From Stagnihabitans sp039932095 (GTDB lineage: Bacteria > Pseudomonadota > Alphaproteobacteria > Rhodobacterales > Rhodobacteraceae), in the NCBI GenBank assembly GCA_039932095.1, contig JBDTQR010000072.1, positions 1-19,343 of the forward strand: a DNA stretch of 19,343 nucleotides. The letters run 5' to 3'. The translations under genes and the position numbers were made by a program. This document shows positions 13,202 through 19,343 of the stretch, in pieces. A model generated the notes under the pieces. That model worked only from the letters and a program-made list of their open reading frames with translations, was not told the DNA's origin and searched no databases. Each line of letters starts with the position of its first letter. Positions within the stretch are counted from its first letter, which is position 1.

Positions 13202-13945
13202 ATGACCGACCATCAGGCCGAGCCGAAAACCCTGCTGCTGACCGGCGCTTCGCGGGGCATCGGTCATGCGACGGTGAAACGGTTCGAGGTGGAGGGTTGG
13301 CGGGTTCTGACCTGTTCGCGCCATCCGTTCGACCCGCGCTGCCCGTGGCCGAACGGGGAGGACAGCCATATCCAGGTCGACCTTGCCAGTCCCGACAAGA
13401 CCATGGCTGCCATTGCCGAGATCAAAACCAAGCTGAACGGCCGCCTGCACGCCTTGGTCAACAATGCGGGGATTTCGCCCAAAGCCCCTGAGGGTGGGCG
13501 GCTGAATACCCTGGACACCGATCTGCGGACCTGGGGCCAGGTGTTCCACGTCAACTTCTTCGCGCCCATCGTGCTGGCGCGTGGCTTGAAGGACGAATTG
13601 TCCGCCGCACGCGGTTCGGTCGTCAACGTCACCTCGATTGCCGGCATCCGGGTGCATCCGTTTGCCGGGGCCGCCTATGCGACGTCGAAGGCTGCTCTGG
13701 CGGCGCTGACCCGGGAAATGGCGCATGATTTCGGGCCTTTGGGGGTGCGGGTAAACGCCATCGCGCCGGGTGAGATCAACACCGCCATTCTGTCCCCCGG
13801 CACCGACAAGATCGTCGAACAACTGCCGCTGCGCCGCTTGGGCAGCACGTCAGAAGTCGCCGATGCGATCTGGTTTCTATGTTCTGATCAGTCCGGCTAC
13901 ATTTCTGGCACCGAGATCGAGGTCAACGGCGGGCAGCACGTCTGA
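13202..13945 (+). CDS. SDR family oxidoreductase (FabG-like), substrate unknown
   Basis: Short-chain dehydrogenases use NAD(P)H to oxidise or reduce many alcohols and ketones. The 247-residue product has the classical pattern: T-G-A-S-R-G-I-G at 14-21 for cofactor binding, N-N-A-G at 87-90, the catalytic Ser145 in V-T-S-I-A-G, and Y-A-T-S-K at 159-163 with Tyr159 and Lys163. The ending G-T-E-I-E-V-N-G-G is also classical. The basic residue after the second glycine (R18) and S-R at 39-40 hint at NADP. Nothing indicates the substrate. It is the only + strand gene between argB and ttcA. The SD (AAGGGAA) is weak and distant. The stop lies 3 bases from the engB stop. Confidence 0.9.
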   Translation: MTDHQAEPKTLLLTGASRGIGHATVKRFEVEGWRVLTCSRHPFDPRCPWPNGEDSHIQVDLASPDKTMAAIAEIKTKLNGRLHALVNNAGISPKAPEGGRLNTLDTDLRTWGQVFHVNFFAPIVLARGLKDELSAARGSVVNVTSIAGIRVHPFAGAAYATSKAALAALTREMAHDFGPLGVRVNAIAPGEINTAILSPGTDKIVEQLPLRRLGSTSEVADAIWFLCSDQSGYISGTEIEVNGGQHV

Positions 13946-13954
13946 CCGTCAGAC
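13940..13954. repeat. Inverted repeat spanning two convergent stop codons
   Basis: GTCTGA at 13940-13945 and TCAGAC at 13949-13954 are perfect complements around CCG. Each arm is the last valine codon plus TGA stop of one gene: SDR on the + strand, engB on the - strand. The stem is short (6 pairs, 3-base loop) with no T runs, so its value as a bidirectional terminator is uncertain. Confidence 0.5.
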
Positions 13955-14605
13955 CATCGTGGCGATAACCGCTCTCAGGGTTTCAATCCCCTCGCCCTTT
14001 TCCGACGAGGTGACGATGATTTCCGGATAGGCCGCGACATGGGCTGCCAAAGCGCCCTTGACCTGCTCGATCACCGCCAGCTTTTCGGTTTGCGAGATCT
14101 TGTCCACCTTGGTCAACACGACCTGAAAGGTCACCGCAGACCGGTCCAGCAATTTCAGGATCTCGTCATCGACCTCCTTGATGCCGTGGCGCGCGTCGAT
14201 CAGCACAAAGGCCCGGCGCAGGTTCTGCCGCCCCGCCAGATAGCTTTTCAAGAGTGCCTGCCATTTGGCGACAATCGCCAACGGGGCCTCGGCATAGCCA
14301 TAGCCGGGCAGGTCGACCAGATAACGCTCTTCTCCCAAAAGGAAGAAGTTGATCTCCTGCGTCCGCCCCGGGGTGTTTGAGGCGCGCGCGAGGTTCTTGC
14401 GGTTGGTCAAGGCATTGATCAGGCTGGACTTGCCGACGTTCGAGCGGCCGGCAAAACACACCTCCAGCCGGTCGGCAGGCGGCAGGCCGGACATAGCGAC
14501 CACGCCCTTCAGAAACTCCACCGGCCCGGCAAACAAAAGCCGGCCCAACTCGCGTGGGCCGTCTTCCGGTTCATCCGCCAGCGTGAACTTGACGCCGTCA
14601 CTCAT
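13949..14605 (-). CDS. engB: Ribosome-biogenesis GTP-binding protein YihA/YsxC (EngB)
   Basis: EngB is an essential GTPase of large-subunit assembly in several bacteria. The 218-residue product has G1 G-R-S-N-V-G-K-S at 53-60, the G2 threonine in N-T-P-G-R-T-Q near 77-83, G3 D-L-P-G at 98-101 followed by Y-G-Y, G4 T-K-V-D at 165-168 and G5 S-S-E-K-G at 200-204. The N-terminal A-G-P-V-E-F-L-K-G segment is typical of alphaproteobacterial members. The frame stays open upstream, but the ATG at 14605 overlaps the yidC TGA (ATGA), which fits the expected N-terminus and indicates coupled translation with yidC. Confidence 0.96.
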   Translation of the reverse strand: MSDGVKFTLADEPEDGPRELGRLLFAGPVEFLKGVVAMSGLPPADRLEVCFAGRSNVGKSSLINALTNRKNLARASNTPGRTQEINFFLLGEERYLVDLPGYGYAEAPLAIVAKWQALLKSYLAGRQNLRRAFVLIDARHGIKEVDDEILKLLDRSAVTFQVVLTKVDKISQTEKLAVIEQVKGALAAHVAAYPEIIVTSSEKGEGIETLRAVIATMV

Positions 14606-16497
14606 TTCTTGGGCTTGGTCGTCGAGTTGGCTGCCACAGGTTTTGCGACGGCCGTCGCCCCCTTGCGGAAGATATTGTTGAACAACTCCGGGCGTTTGCC
14701 ATGGCTCCACATGATCAGATACTGCTGGGTGAAGGTGATGGTGTTGTTGGTGATCCAATAGAGCACCAGACCCGAGGCGAAGCGGCCCAGCATGAACATG
14801 AACACCCAGGGCATCCAGGCAAAGATCTGGCCCTGCACCGGGTCGGCCGGAGCCGGGTTCAGCTTTTGCTGGAACCACATCGAGATGCCGAGCATGATTG
14901 GCAGCAAGCCGATGAAGATCGTCGCCAGCATGGTGCCATGCTCTGGCCCGGGCCACGGAAACAGCCCGAAGAAGTTCAGCAGCGAGGATGGGTCGGGCTG
15001 TGACAGGTCGTTCAGCCAGCCGACGAACGACGACTGGCGCAGTTCGATGGTGACGAAGATCACCTTGTACAGGCTGAAGAAGATCGGGATCTGCGGCAGG
15101 ATCGGCAGACAGCCTGCCGCCGGATTGACCTTCTTTTCCTTGTACAGCGCCATCATGTCGCGCTGCAGCTTTTGCTTGTCGTCGCCGGCCTTTTCCTTCA
15201 GCGCCTCCAGCTCCGGCTGCAGTTCCTTCATCCGCGCCATCGAAACCGAGGATTTGTAGACCAGCGGGAACACCAGCAATTTCAGGATGAAGGTCAGCGC
15301 GATGATCGACAGACCCATGTTGCCGATGATGCCGTGCAGCCAGTGCAGCAGGCCGAAGATCGGTTTGGTCAGGAAGAAGAACCAGCCCCAGTCGATCGAA
15401 TCGATGAACCCGGCAATCTGCGGACGGTTGGTGTCGACCCGGTCGCCCAGCAGATATTCATACCAGTTCGGTTCGTTCTGGTAGTTATGGATGGTTTCCC
15501 ATTCCTTTGCCCCGGCGAACATCTGCACCGAACTGGTTTCGGTCGCACCGGGGGCGATCGACATCACCGGCTGGCGCACTTCGACCTGATAGATATCGGT
15601 GGTCGGGGTGTATTTGGTGACGGCGGTAAAGGCCTTGCCCTGCTCCGGGATCAGCGTGGTCATCCAGTAATGGTCGGTAAAGCCGATCCAGCCATCCGTG
15701 GTGGCATCGACGCTGTCGCCCTTGGCGCCTTCGAAATCGGCGAGGCCCTTCATGGCGGAATACTTGCTTTCCTCCAGGATGCCATCGGTGCGGCGGATCA
15801 GACCCTCATGGACGACATAGATATTCTCCAGCTTCGGCAAGCCGTGACGGGCAATTACCCCTATCGGGGCAAGGTTGGCGGTGCTGGAGCCGGTGTTGTC
15901 CACCTTGTCGCTGATGGTGAACATGAAATTGGCGTCAACCGCGATGGTTCGCGTAAAGGTCAGTCCCTTGTTGTTGGCCCAGGTCAGTGTGATCGGGTGA
16001 TCAGGGGCCAGCGTCCCGCTTTCCGCCTGCCACAGCGTGTCATAGCCCGGCACATCCGCTGTCGTCAGCCCCTCGCCCGGTCGAAAGCCAAACACCGCGT
16101 AATAGGCGGGCCCCGATCCGACCGGCGTCAGCAATTCGACATTCGGCGACTTCGGGTCGACCGTCTCGCGGTAGGTTTTCAGCGACAGGTTGTCAAATCG
16201 GCCGCCCAGCATGGAGATCGAGCCGAACAGTTTGGGGGTGTCCAGCGTCACGCGCGGGGCATCGGCGGCCGGGGTGGCGGTCAGCGCAGTTGCCGCCGCG
16301 GTCGCATCCGTCGTGGTCGCCGGCGTGGCCGTCGCCGGAGCGCTGCCGTCAGCAGGCAGGGCGTTCAGCCCCTCGGTCTGCGGGGCCGGGGCCGGAAACC
16401 AGCTGGGAAACAGCATGGGTCCGGCCACGAACCATCCCAGGATCACCAGGAAACTGAGAACGGTGGCAAGGATGAGATTCTTGTTTTGATCGTCCAT
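14602..16497 (-). CDS. yidC: Membrane protein insertase YidC
   Basis: YidC inserts and folds inner-membrane proteins, alone or with SecYEG. The 631-residue product has a first membrane segment at about 8-30, an Ala/Thr/Pro-rich linker at 35-80, a periplasmic beta domain from about 82 to 350, and the insertase core from about 372. The core shows a first segment ending in the L-K-L-L-V-F-P-L block (Lys406 where E. coli has the groove Arg366), a cytoplasmic helical hairpin at 416-455 (M-A-R-M-K-E-L-Q-P ... L-Y-K-E-K-K-V-N-P), G-C-L-P-I-L-P-Q-I-P-I-F at 462-473, and further segments near 522-542 and 560-590. The length fits alphaproteobacteria. The ribosome-binding site is weak. It overlaps engB. 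Confidence 0.97.
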   Translation of the reverse strand: MDDQNKNLILATVLSFLVILGWFVAGPMLFPSWFPAPAPQTEGLNALPADGSAPATATPATTTDATAAATALTATPAADAPRVTLDTPKLFGSISMLGGRFDNLSLKTYRETVDPKSPNVELLTPVGSGPAYYAVFGFRPGEGLTTADVPGYDTLWQAESGTLAPDHPITLTWANNKGLTFTRTIAVDANFMFTISDKVDNTGSSTANLAPIGVIARHGLPKLENIYVVHEGLIRRTDGILEESKYSAMKGLADFEGAKGDSVDATTDGWIGFTDHYWMTTLIPEQGKAFTAVTKYTPTTDIYQVEVRQPVMSIAPGATETSSVQMFAGAKEWETIHNYQNEPNWYEYLLGDRVDTNRPQIAGFIDSIDWGWFFFLTKPIFGLLHWLHGIIGNMGLSIIALTFILKLLVFPLVYKSSVSMARMKELQPELEALKEKAGDDKQKLQRDMMALYKEKKVNPAAGCLPILPQIPIFFSLYKVIFVTIELRQSSFVGWLNDLSQPDPSSLLNFFGLFPWPGPEHGTMLATIFIGLLPIMLGISMWFQQKLNPAPADPVQGQIFAWMPWVFMFMLGRFASGLVLYWITNNTITFTQQYLIMWSHGKRPELFNNIFRKGATAVAKPVAANSTTKPKK

Positions 16498-16806
16498 GGG
16501 GACAGCTGCCGCCTTTGTGCAATATCAGCGGTCGTTCAACAGAAGGGGGCGGCAAAGGTCAAGCGGTTTTGGCCCTTATCCGGGTGGATGCGCCAAGATG
16601 ACCCGACAAAACACCAAGGATTGAAGGGGCGGGCCGGTCGCCGCCGAAATTGCCCCACTTAACCAGGCCCGGCAATTTCGGCGCCGACTCGGTGGCCCGC
16701 AAGATACATGGGTCATGCGTCATCAATGCGACCCGAAATCCGTGGACTGATGGGCATCGAACCTCTGGCCGTGGCCATACTGCCGGTCACCCACAACGTG
16801 CCTGAT
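16498..16806. other. Longest gene-free stretch, between yidC and the GGDEF-EAL gene
   Basis: These 309 bases separate two - strand genes. They hold a 13-base-arm inverted repeat at 16642-16683 and no recognisable gene. A + strand frame open from 16663 to 16863, with ATG at 16708, could encode 51 residues, but it runs into the antisense of the GGDEF-EAL gene and resembles nothing I know. The yidC promoter should lie here; I see no strong -35/-10 pair. Confidence 0.6.
16642..16683. repeat. Long inverted repeat in the yidC upstream region
   Basis: CGCCGAAATTGCC at 16642-16654 is the exact reverse complement of GGCAATTTCGGCG at 16671-16683, with a 16-base loop. On the - strand no T run follows, so it is a poor terminator for the GGDEF-EAL gene. 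It could be a stability hairpin, an operator pair or the remnant of a repeat element. Confidence 0.6.
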
Positions 16807-18357
16807 CTAGGTCGCTCGTTTGCCGATGCGTGGCGTGCCGCTCAGCCGGGCAAGGTGGCGTGAAATCCAGTCCATGGTTTCATCCACCGGCATCGGTCGC
16901 GCAATGCCAAAGCCTTGCACATGCCGACATCCCAGTTGCGCCATCATGGCGTGTTCGCCGGGGGTTTCCACGCCTTCGGCGACGGTTTCCATCCCAAGCT
17001 GTTCGGCCATCGACAGGATCGCCGAGACGATCTTCTGCTGTTCGCGGTCCTCATCCACCTTGGTGACAAAGGACCGGTCGATCTTGATTCGCCGCACCGA
17101 AAATCGCCGGATCGAGGTGATCGAGGCGTTGCCGGTGCCAAAGTCGTCAAGATCCACTCCGCAGCCCATCTGGGCGATGGCTGCGATATTGGCCACCACC
17201 ACATCATTGGACGCGTCGGCGACGACGGTCTCCAGAATCTCGACCGTCAAGCGGTCCGGGGTCAGATCGAACCGGTCCAGTTCCCATTTCAATTTGCTGG
17301 CCAGACCGGGACCGCGCAGTTCGGTCTTGGAAAAATTCACCGCAACGGTCGGAACCTTGTGGCCCGCCTTGTCCCAGCGGCTGACCGCCAAAAGCGCATT
17401 GTAAACCATCACTTCGCCCAGTCTGCCGCTTAGCCCGCAGTCTTCGATGGCGGGCAGAAACTCCAGCGGCGGGATCAGGCCGCGCACCGGGTGATACCAC
17501 CGGGCCAAAGCCTCAAACCCGCTGATGGCCCCGGTGTCGGTTGAAATCTGCGGCTGAAAATGGGCACGGATCTGGCCTTCATCTAAAGCCGCCTCCAACT
17601 CTTCGCGCAGCGCGTCGCGATCAGCCCGTGTCCGGGTCATGTCCGCGGAATAGACGCGGATCGCCCCCGGTCCGTTGCGCAACGCATCATCCGCCGCAAC
17701 CTGCGCGGCGTCCAGCAACGCAGCCCCCCCTAGCGCCGGAGCCTGCTCGCCCATGCAGAACCCGATCGAGCAGGTCACGTAGATCCGTGCACCGTTCAGG
17801 CTGATCGGGGTGGACAGGGCGGACTGCATCCGGGCGGCAATCTGAATGGCACTTTCAAGATCGAGGCGACGCACCTTGCCGAGGGCCACCGCAAAGCCGC
17901 CGCCCTCCAACCGCGCGACGATGTCGCCGGTGCGCAGCGTGGCGCAGACCCGCTCGGCGCAGCGCGCCAGAATTTCGGCCTGTGCGGCCCGGCCATGGCG
18001 ATCCAGCAGGCTGGGCGCATCATCGAACTGGATGACGATGCAGGCCGTGGTCATGCCGTTGACCGGAGTATCGCGCAGGATTTCGTCCATCATGGTGACG
18101 ATTTGCGGTCGCAGGGCCAATCCGGTCAGCGAATCCGGCACGCCGACGCCTGCGCCGCCCGAGGGGAAACGCAACGCACCCCCGGCGGCAAAAAGCAAAG
18201 GCGCCGCAAGGGCGGTCAGCACCAGCATCCGTTCGCCCCCAAACCAGAATGCGGCGAGGGTTGCGGCCGGGATGAACACCATCAGTTCGGGCCGGCGAAA
18301 TAGTGTCATCCCCCAGTGAAGGGCCTGTCTTGCACGGATCGAAGTTGGCATGGCCAT
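16807..18357 (-). CDS. Membrane GGDEF-EAL protein, probable c-di-GMP phosphodiesterase
   Basis: EAL domains hydrolyse cyclic di-GMP. The 516-residue product has two membrane segments (about 24-39 and 44-62), a GGDEF-type domain (about 73-238) and an EAL domain (about 250-505). The GGDEF signature reads R-L-E-G-G-G-F at 149-155, so the catalytic Asp/Glu are replaced by Gly and cyclase activity is not expected. The EAL site looks complete: E-A-L at 282-284, Asn341 in V-N-F-S, Glu373 in V-E-I-L-E, D-D-F-G-T-G at 404-409, Lys425 in K-I-D-R-S-F and E-G-V-E-T at 461-465. No sensory domain is visible beyond the membrane part. GGGGGA precedes the ATG at 18357; an ATG two codons on is also possible. 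It lies 89 bases after ttcA. Confidence 0.92.
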   Translation of the reverse strand: MAMPTSIRARQALHWGMTLFRRPELMVFIPAATLAAFWFGGERMLVLTALAAPLLFAAGGALRFPSGGAGVGVPDSLTGLALRPQIVTMMDEILRDTPVNGMTTACIVIQFDDAPSLLDRHGRAAQAEILARCAERVCATLRTGDIVARLEGGGFAVALGKVRRLDLESAIQIAARMQSALSTPISLNGARIYVTCSIGFCMGEQAPALGGAALLDAAQVAADDALRNGPGAIRVYSADMTRTRADRDALREELEAALDEGQIRAHFQPQISTDTGAISGFEALARWYHPVRGLIPPLEFLPAIEDCGLSGRLGEVMVYNALLAVSRWDKAGHKVPTVAVNFSKTELRGPGLASKLKWELDRFDLTPDRLTVEILETVVADASNDVVVANIAAIAQMGCGVDLDDFGTGNASITSIRRFSVRRIKIDRSFVTKVDEDREQQKIVSAILSMAEQLGMETVAEGVETPGEHAMMAQLGCRHVQGFGIARPMPVDETMDWISRHLARLSGTPRIGKRAT

Positions 18358-18378
18358 GCGTGAAGTCCCCCAAACGCC

Positions 18379-18394
18379 ATAGTCCCCGGACTAT
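18379..18394. promoter_or_regulatory. Inverted repeat just upstream of the GGDEF-EAL gene
   Basis: ATAGTCC at 18379-18385 and GGACTAT at 18388-18394 are perfect complements with a 2-base centre, 22 bases before the start codon. Its position between a possible promoter and the SD suggests a repressor site or a leader hairpin. No regulator can be named. Confidence 0.4.
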
Positions 18395-18424
18395 CCATGC
18401 AACCTAGGAAAACATCTTGACCCG

Positions 18425-18436
18425 AAGGTTAACCTT
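18425..18436. promoter_or_regulatory. Perfect 12-base palindrome between ttcA and the GGDEF-EAL gene
   Basis: AAGGTTAACCTT is exactly self-complementary. It lies 11 bases after the ttcA stop and 68 bases before the GGDEF-EAL start, where an operator would be expected. As RNA it could not form a useful hairpin because there is no loop, which favours a protein-binding site over a terminator. Confidence 0.4.
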
Positions 18437-18446
18437 GCCGATCAAA

Positions 18447-19286
18447 TTACGGCGAATTTTTCGGATCGGCGCAGACAAGGCCCGCAAAGTCGAACAGTTT
18501 GGGGTCGGCCAGATGCGAGGGGCGGACATTCATCAGCGACCGGAACATGATGTTCCGTCGCCCCGGCGTCCGTTCTTCCCACTGGTCCAGCAGTTTCTTG
18601 ACCTGCGCCCGCTGCAACCCGTCCTGACTGCCGCAGAGGTCGCAAGGGATGATCGGGTAGGCCATCGCGGTCGAGAAGGCCTCGCAATCGGCTTCGGCAA
18701 CCAGGGCGAGGGGGCGGTAGAGGAACAGGTCGCCGTCCTCGTTCAACAGCTTTGGCGGCATCGCTGCGAGGCGGCCGCCGTGGAACAGGTTCATGAAGAA
18801 CGTCTCTAGTATGTCATCGCGGTGGTGGCCGAGGACGACGGCGGAGCAGCCCTCTTCCCGGGCGATGCGGTAGAGGTTGCCGCGGCGGAGGCGTGAACAG
18901 AGCGAGCACATCGTGCCGCCAGGGGGGATCTTGTCCATCACCACGGAATAGGTGTCGCGGTAGTCGATGCGGTGGGGGACGCCCATGCGGTGCAGGAACT
19001 CGGGCAGGACGGTGGCGGGGAAGCCGGGCTGACCCTGATCGAGGTTGCAGGCCAACAGGTCGACCGGCAGCAGGCCGCGCCACTGGAGTTCGTGGAGGAT
19101 TGCCAGCAGGGTATAGCTGTCTTTGCCGCCCGACAGGCAGACCAGCCATCGCGCGCCGCGTTCGATCATGCCGTAGGTCTCGGTCGCCTCGCGGACCTGG
19201 GCAACCAGCCGTTTGCGCAGCCTTCTGAACTCGGCCGTCGCGGGGGCGTTCTGGAACAGAGGATGGATCGGGTCATCGTCTAGCAT
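18447..19286 (-). CDS. ttcA: tRNA 2-thiocytidine biosynthesis protein TtcA
   Basis: TtcA thiolates cytidine 32 of certain tRNAs, using ATP and an iron-sulfur cluster. The 279-residue product has the PP-loop L-S-G-G-K-D-S at 51-57 for ATP, the cysteine pairs C-S-L-C (127 and 130, followed by S-R-L-R-R-G) and P-C-D-L-C-G-S-Q (215 and 218), and G-H-H-R-D-D at 153-158. These distinguish it from TilS and other PP-loop proteins. The length is slightly shorter than E. coli TtcA, as expected for alphaproteobacteria. The ATG at 19286 is chosen from the usual N-terminus; the SD is weak. The 57 bases upstream, to the window edge, hold no recognisable gene. Confidence 0.95.
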   Translation of the reverse strand: MLDDDPIHPLFQNAPATAEFRRLRKRLVAQVREATETYGMIERGARWLVCLSGGKDSYTLLAILHELQWRGLLPVDLLACNLDQGQPGFPATVLPEFLHRMGVPHRIDYRDTYSVVMDKIPPGGTMCSLCSRLRRGNLYRIAREEGCSAVVLGHHRDDILETFFMNLFHGGRLAAMPPKLLNEDGDLFLYRPLALVAEADCEAFSTAMAYPIIPCDLCGSQDGLQRAQVKKLLDQWEERTPGRRNIMFRSLMNVRPSHLADPKLFDFAGLVCADPKNSP

Positions 19287-19343
19287 GGCGGTTTCCGGGC
19301 GAGTTGGCTGGAATGTGGTAGGCTGAATTTGGCCTGCAAAGCA

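Noticed and set aside
13094..13822. N-terminal extension of argB by 243 residues
   Set aside because: The added part is the antisense of the SDR gene, and a good SD precedes the internal ATG at 13093.
14606..14956. N-terminal extension of engB by 117 residues
   Set aside because: It lies over yidC in another frame, and the ATGA overlap with the yidC stop marks the true start.
15172..16662. A 496-codon + strand open frame antisense to yidC
   Set aside because: Its translation is Arg/Gly/Gln-rich with no family features, and yidC on the - strand is unmistakable. Long antisense frames are expected at this GC content.
16708..16863. 51-codon + strand ORF near the GGDEF-EAL stop
   Set aside because: It has no SD or recognisable similarity, and a third of it is antisense to the GGDEF-EAL gene. 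Kept only as a remark on the gene-free stretch.
1..19343. CRISPR array, tRNA/rRNA genes, insertion sequences, prophage or toxin-antitoxin genes
   Set aside because: No regularly spaced repeats, cloverleaf sequences, transposase or integrase motifs, or small paired toxin-antitoxin frames were seen on either strand.

Overview
The window is a high-GC stretch of an alphaproteobacterial chromosome, most likely from the Rhodobacteraceae (Rhodobacter/Gemmobacter/Paracoccus-like). The evidence is the end of the alpha ribosomal operon (rpsM-rpsK-rpoA-rplQ), an ATP12-type F1 assembly chaperone, a Bzt/Aap-type amino-acid ABC transporter with unusually long permeases, a yidC-engB pair, and intergenic sequence of a style I recall from this family. 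I see no phage, integron, transposon, CRISPR, tRNA or rRNA. All but two of the identified genes are ordinary chromosomal genes that look intact (rpsM is only a 3' end). Nothing here supports a new defence or mobile system; the unusual signals are small and mostly in the spacers.

Left part, + strand (1-2223): the end of rpsM, then rpsK, rpoA and rplQ. The rpsK-rpoA spacer holds two overlapping hairpins and the rpoA-rplQ spacer a REP/BIME-like inverted pair. rplQ ends in tandem hairpins that look like the operon terminator. Next on the + strand (2257-5779) come rarA (replication-fork AAA+ ATPase), then crcB (fluoride channel), an RluA-family pseudouridine synthase and an ATP12 chaperone. The last three are joined by ATGA stop/start overlaps.

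Middle, + strand (5780-10961): a bztABCD-like operon for uptake of acidic/polar amino acids, with a binding protein, two permeases and an ATPase. A strong GAAA-loop hairpin lies between the binding-protein and first permease genes. A small, unrecognised secreted protein with five cysteines overlaps the end of bztD.

Right part, mainly - strand. argB (acetylglutamate kinase) is followed by a QueG-like iron-sulfur protein and a SixA-like phosphohistidine phosphatase; the last two overlap. An SDR oxidoreductase on the + strand sits between argB and engB. yidC (membrane insertase) and engB (ribosome-assembly GTPase) overlap. Furthest right are a membrane GGDEF-EAL protein whose GGDEF site is destroyed while EAL is intact, and ttcA (tRNA 2-thiocytidine synthesis). 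Much of the window serves translation: ribosomal proteins, rRNA/tRNA modification, ribosome assembly and membrane protein insertion.

Two convergent gene pairs have only 3 bp between stop codons, each with a small inverted repeat spanning both stops. The longest gene-free stretch is 16498-16806, which carries a 13-bp-arm inverted repeat.
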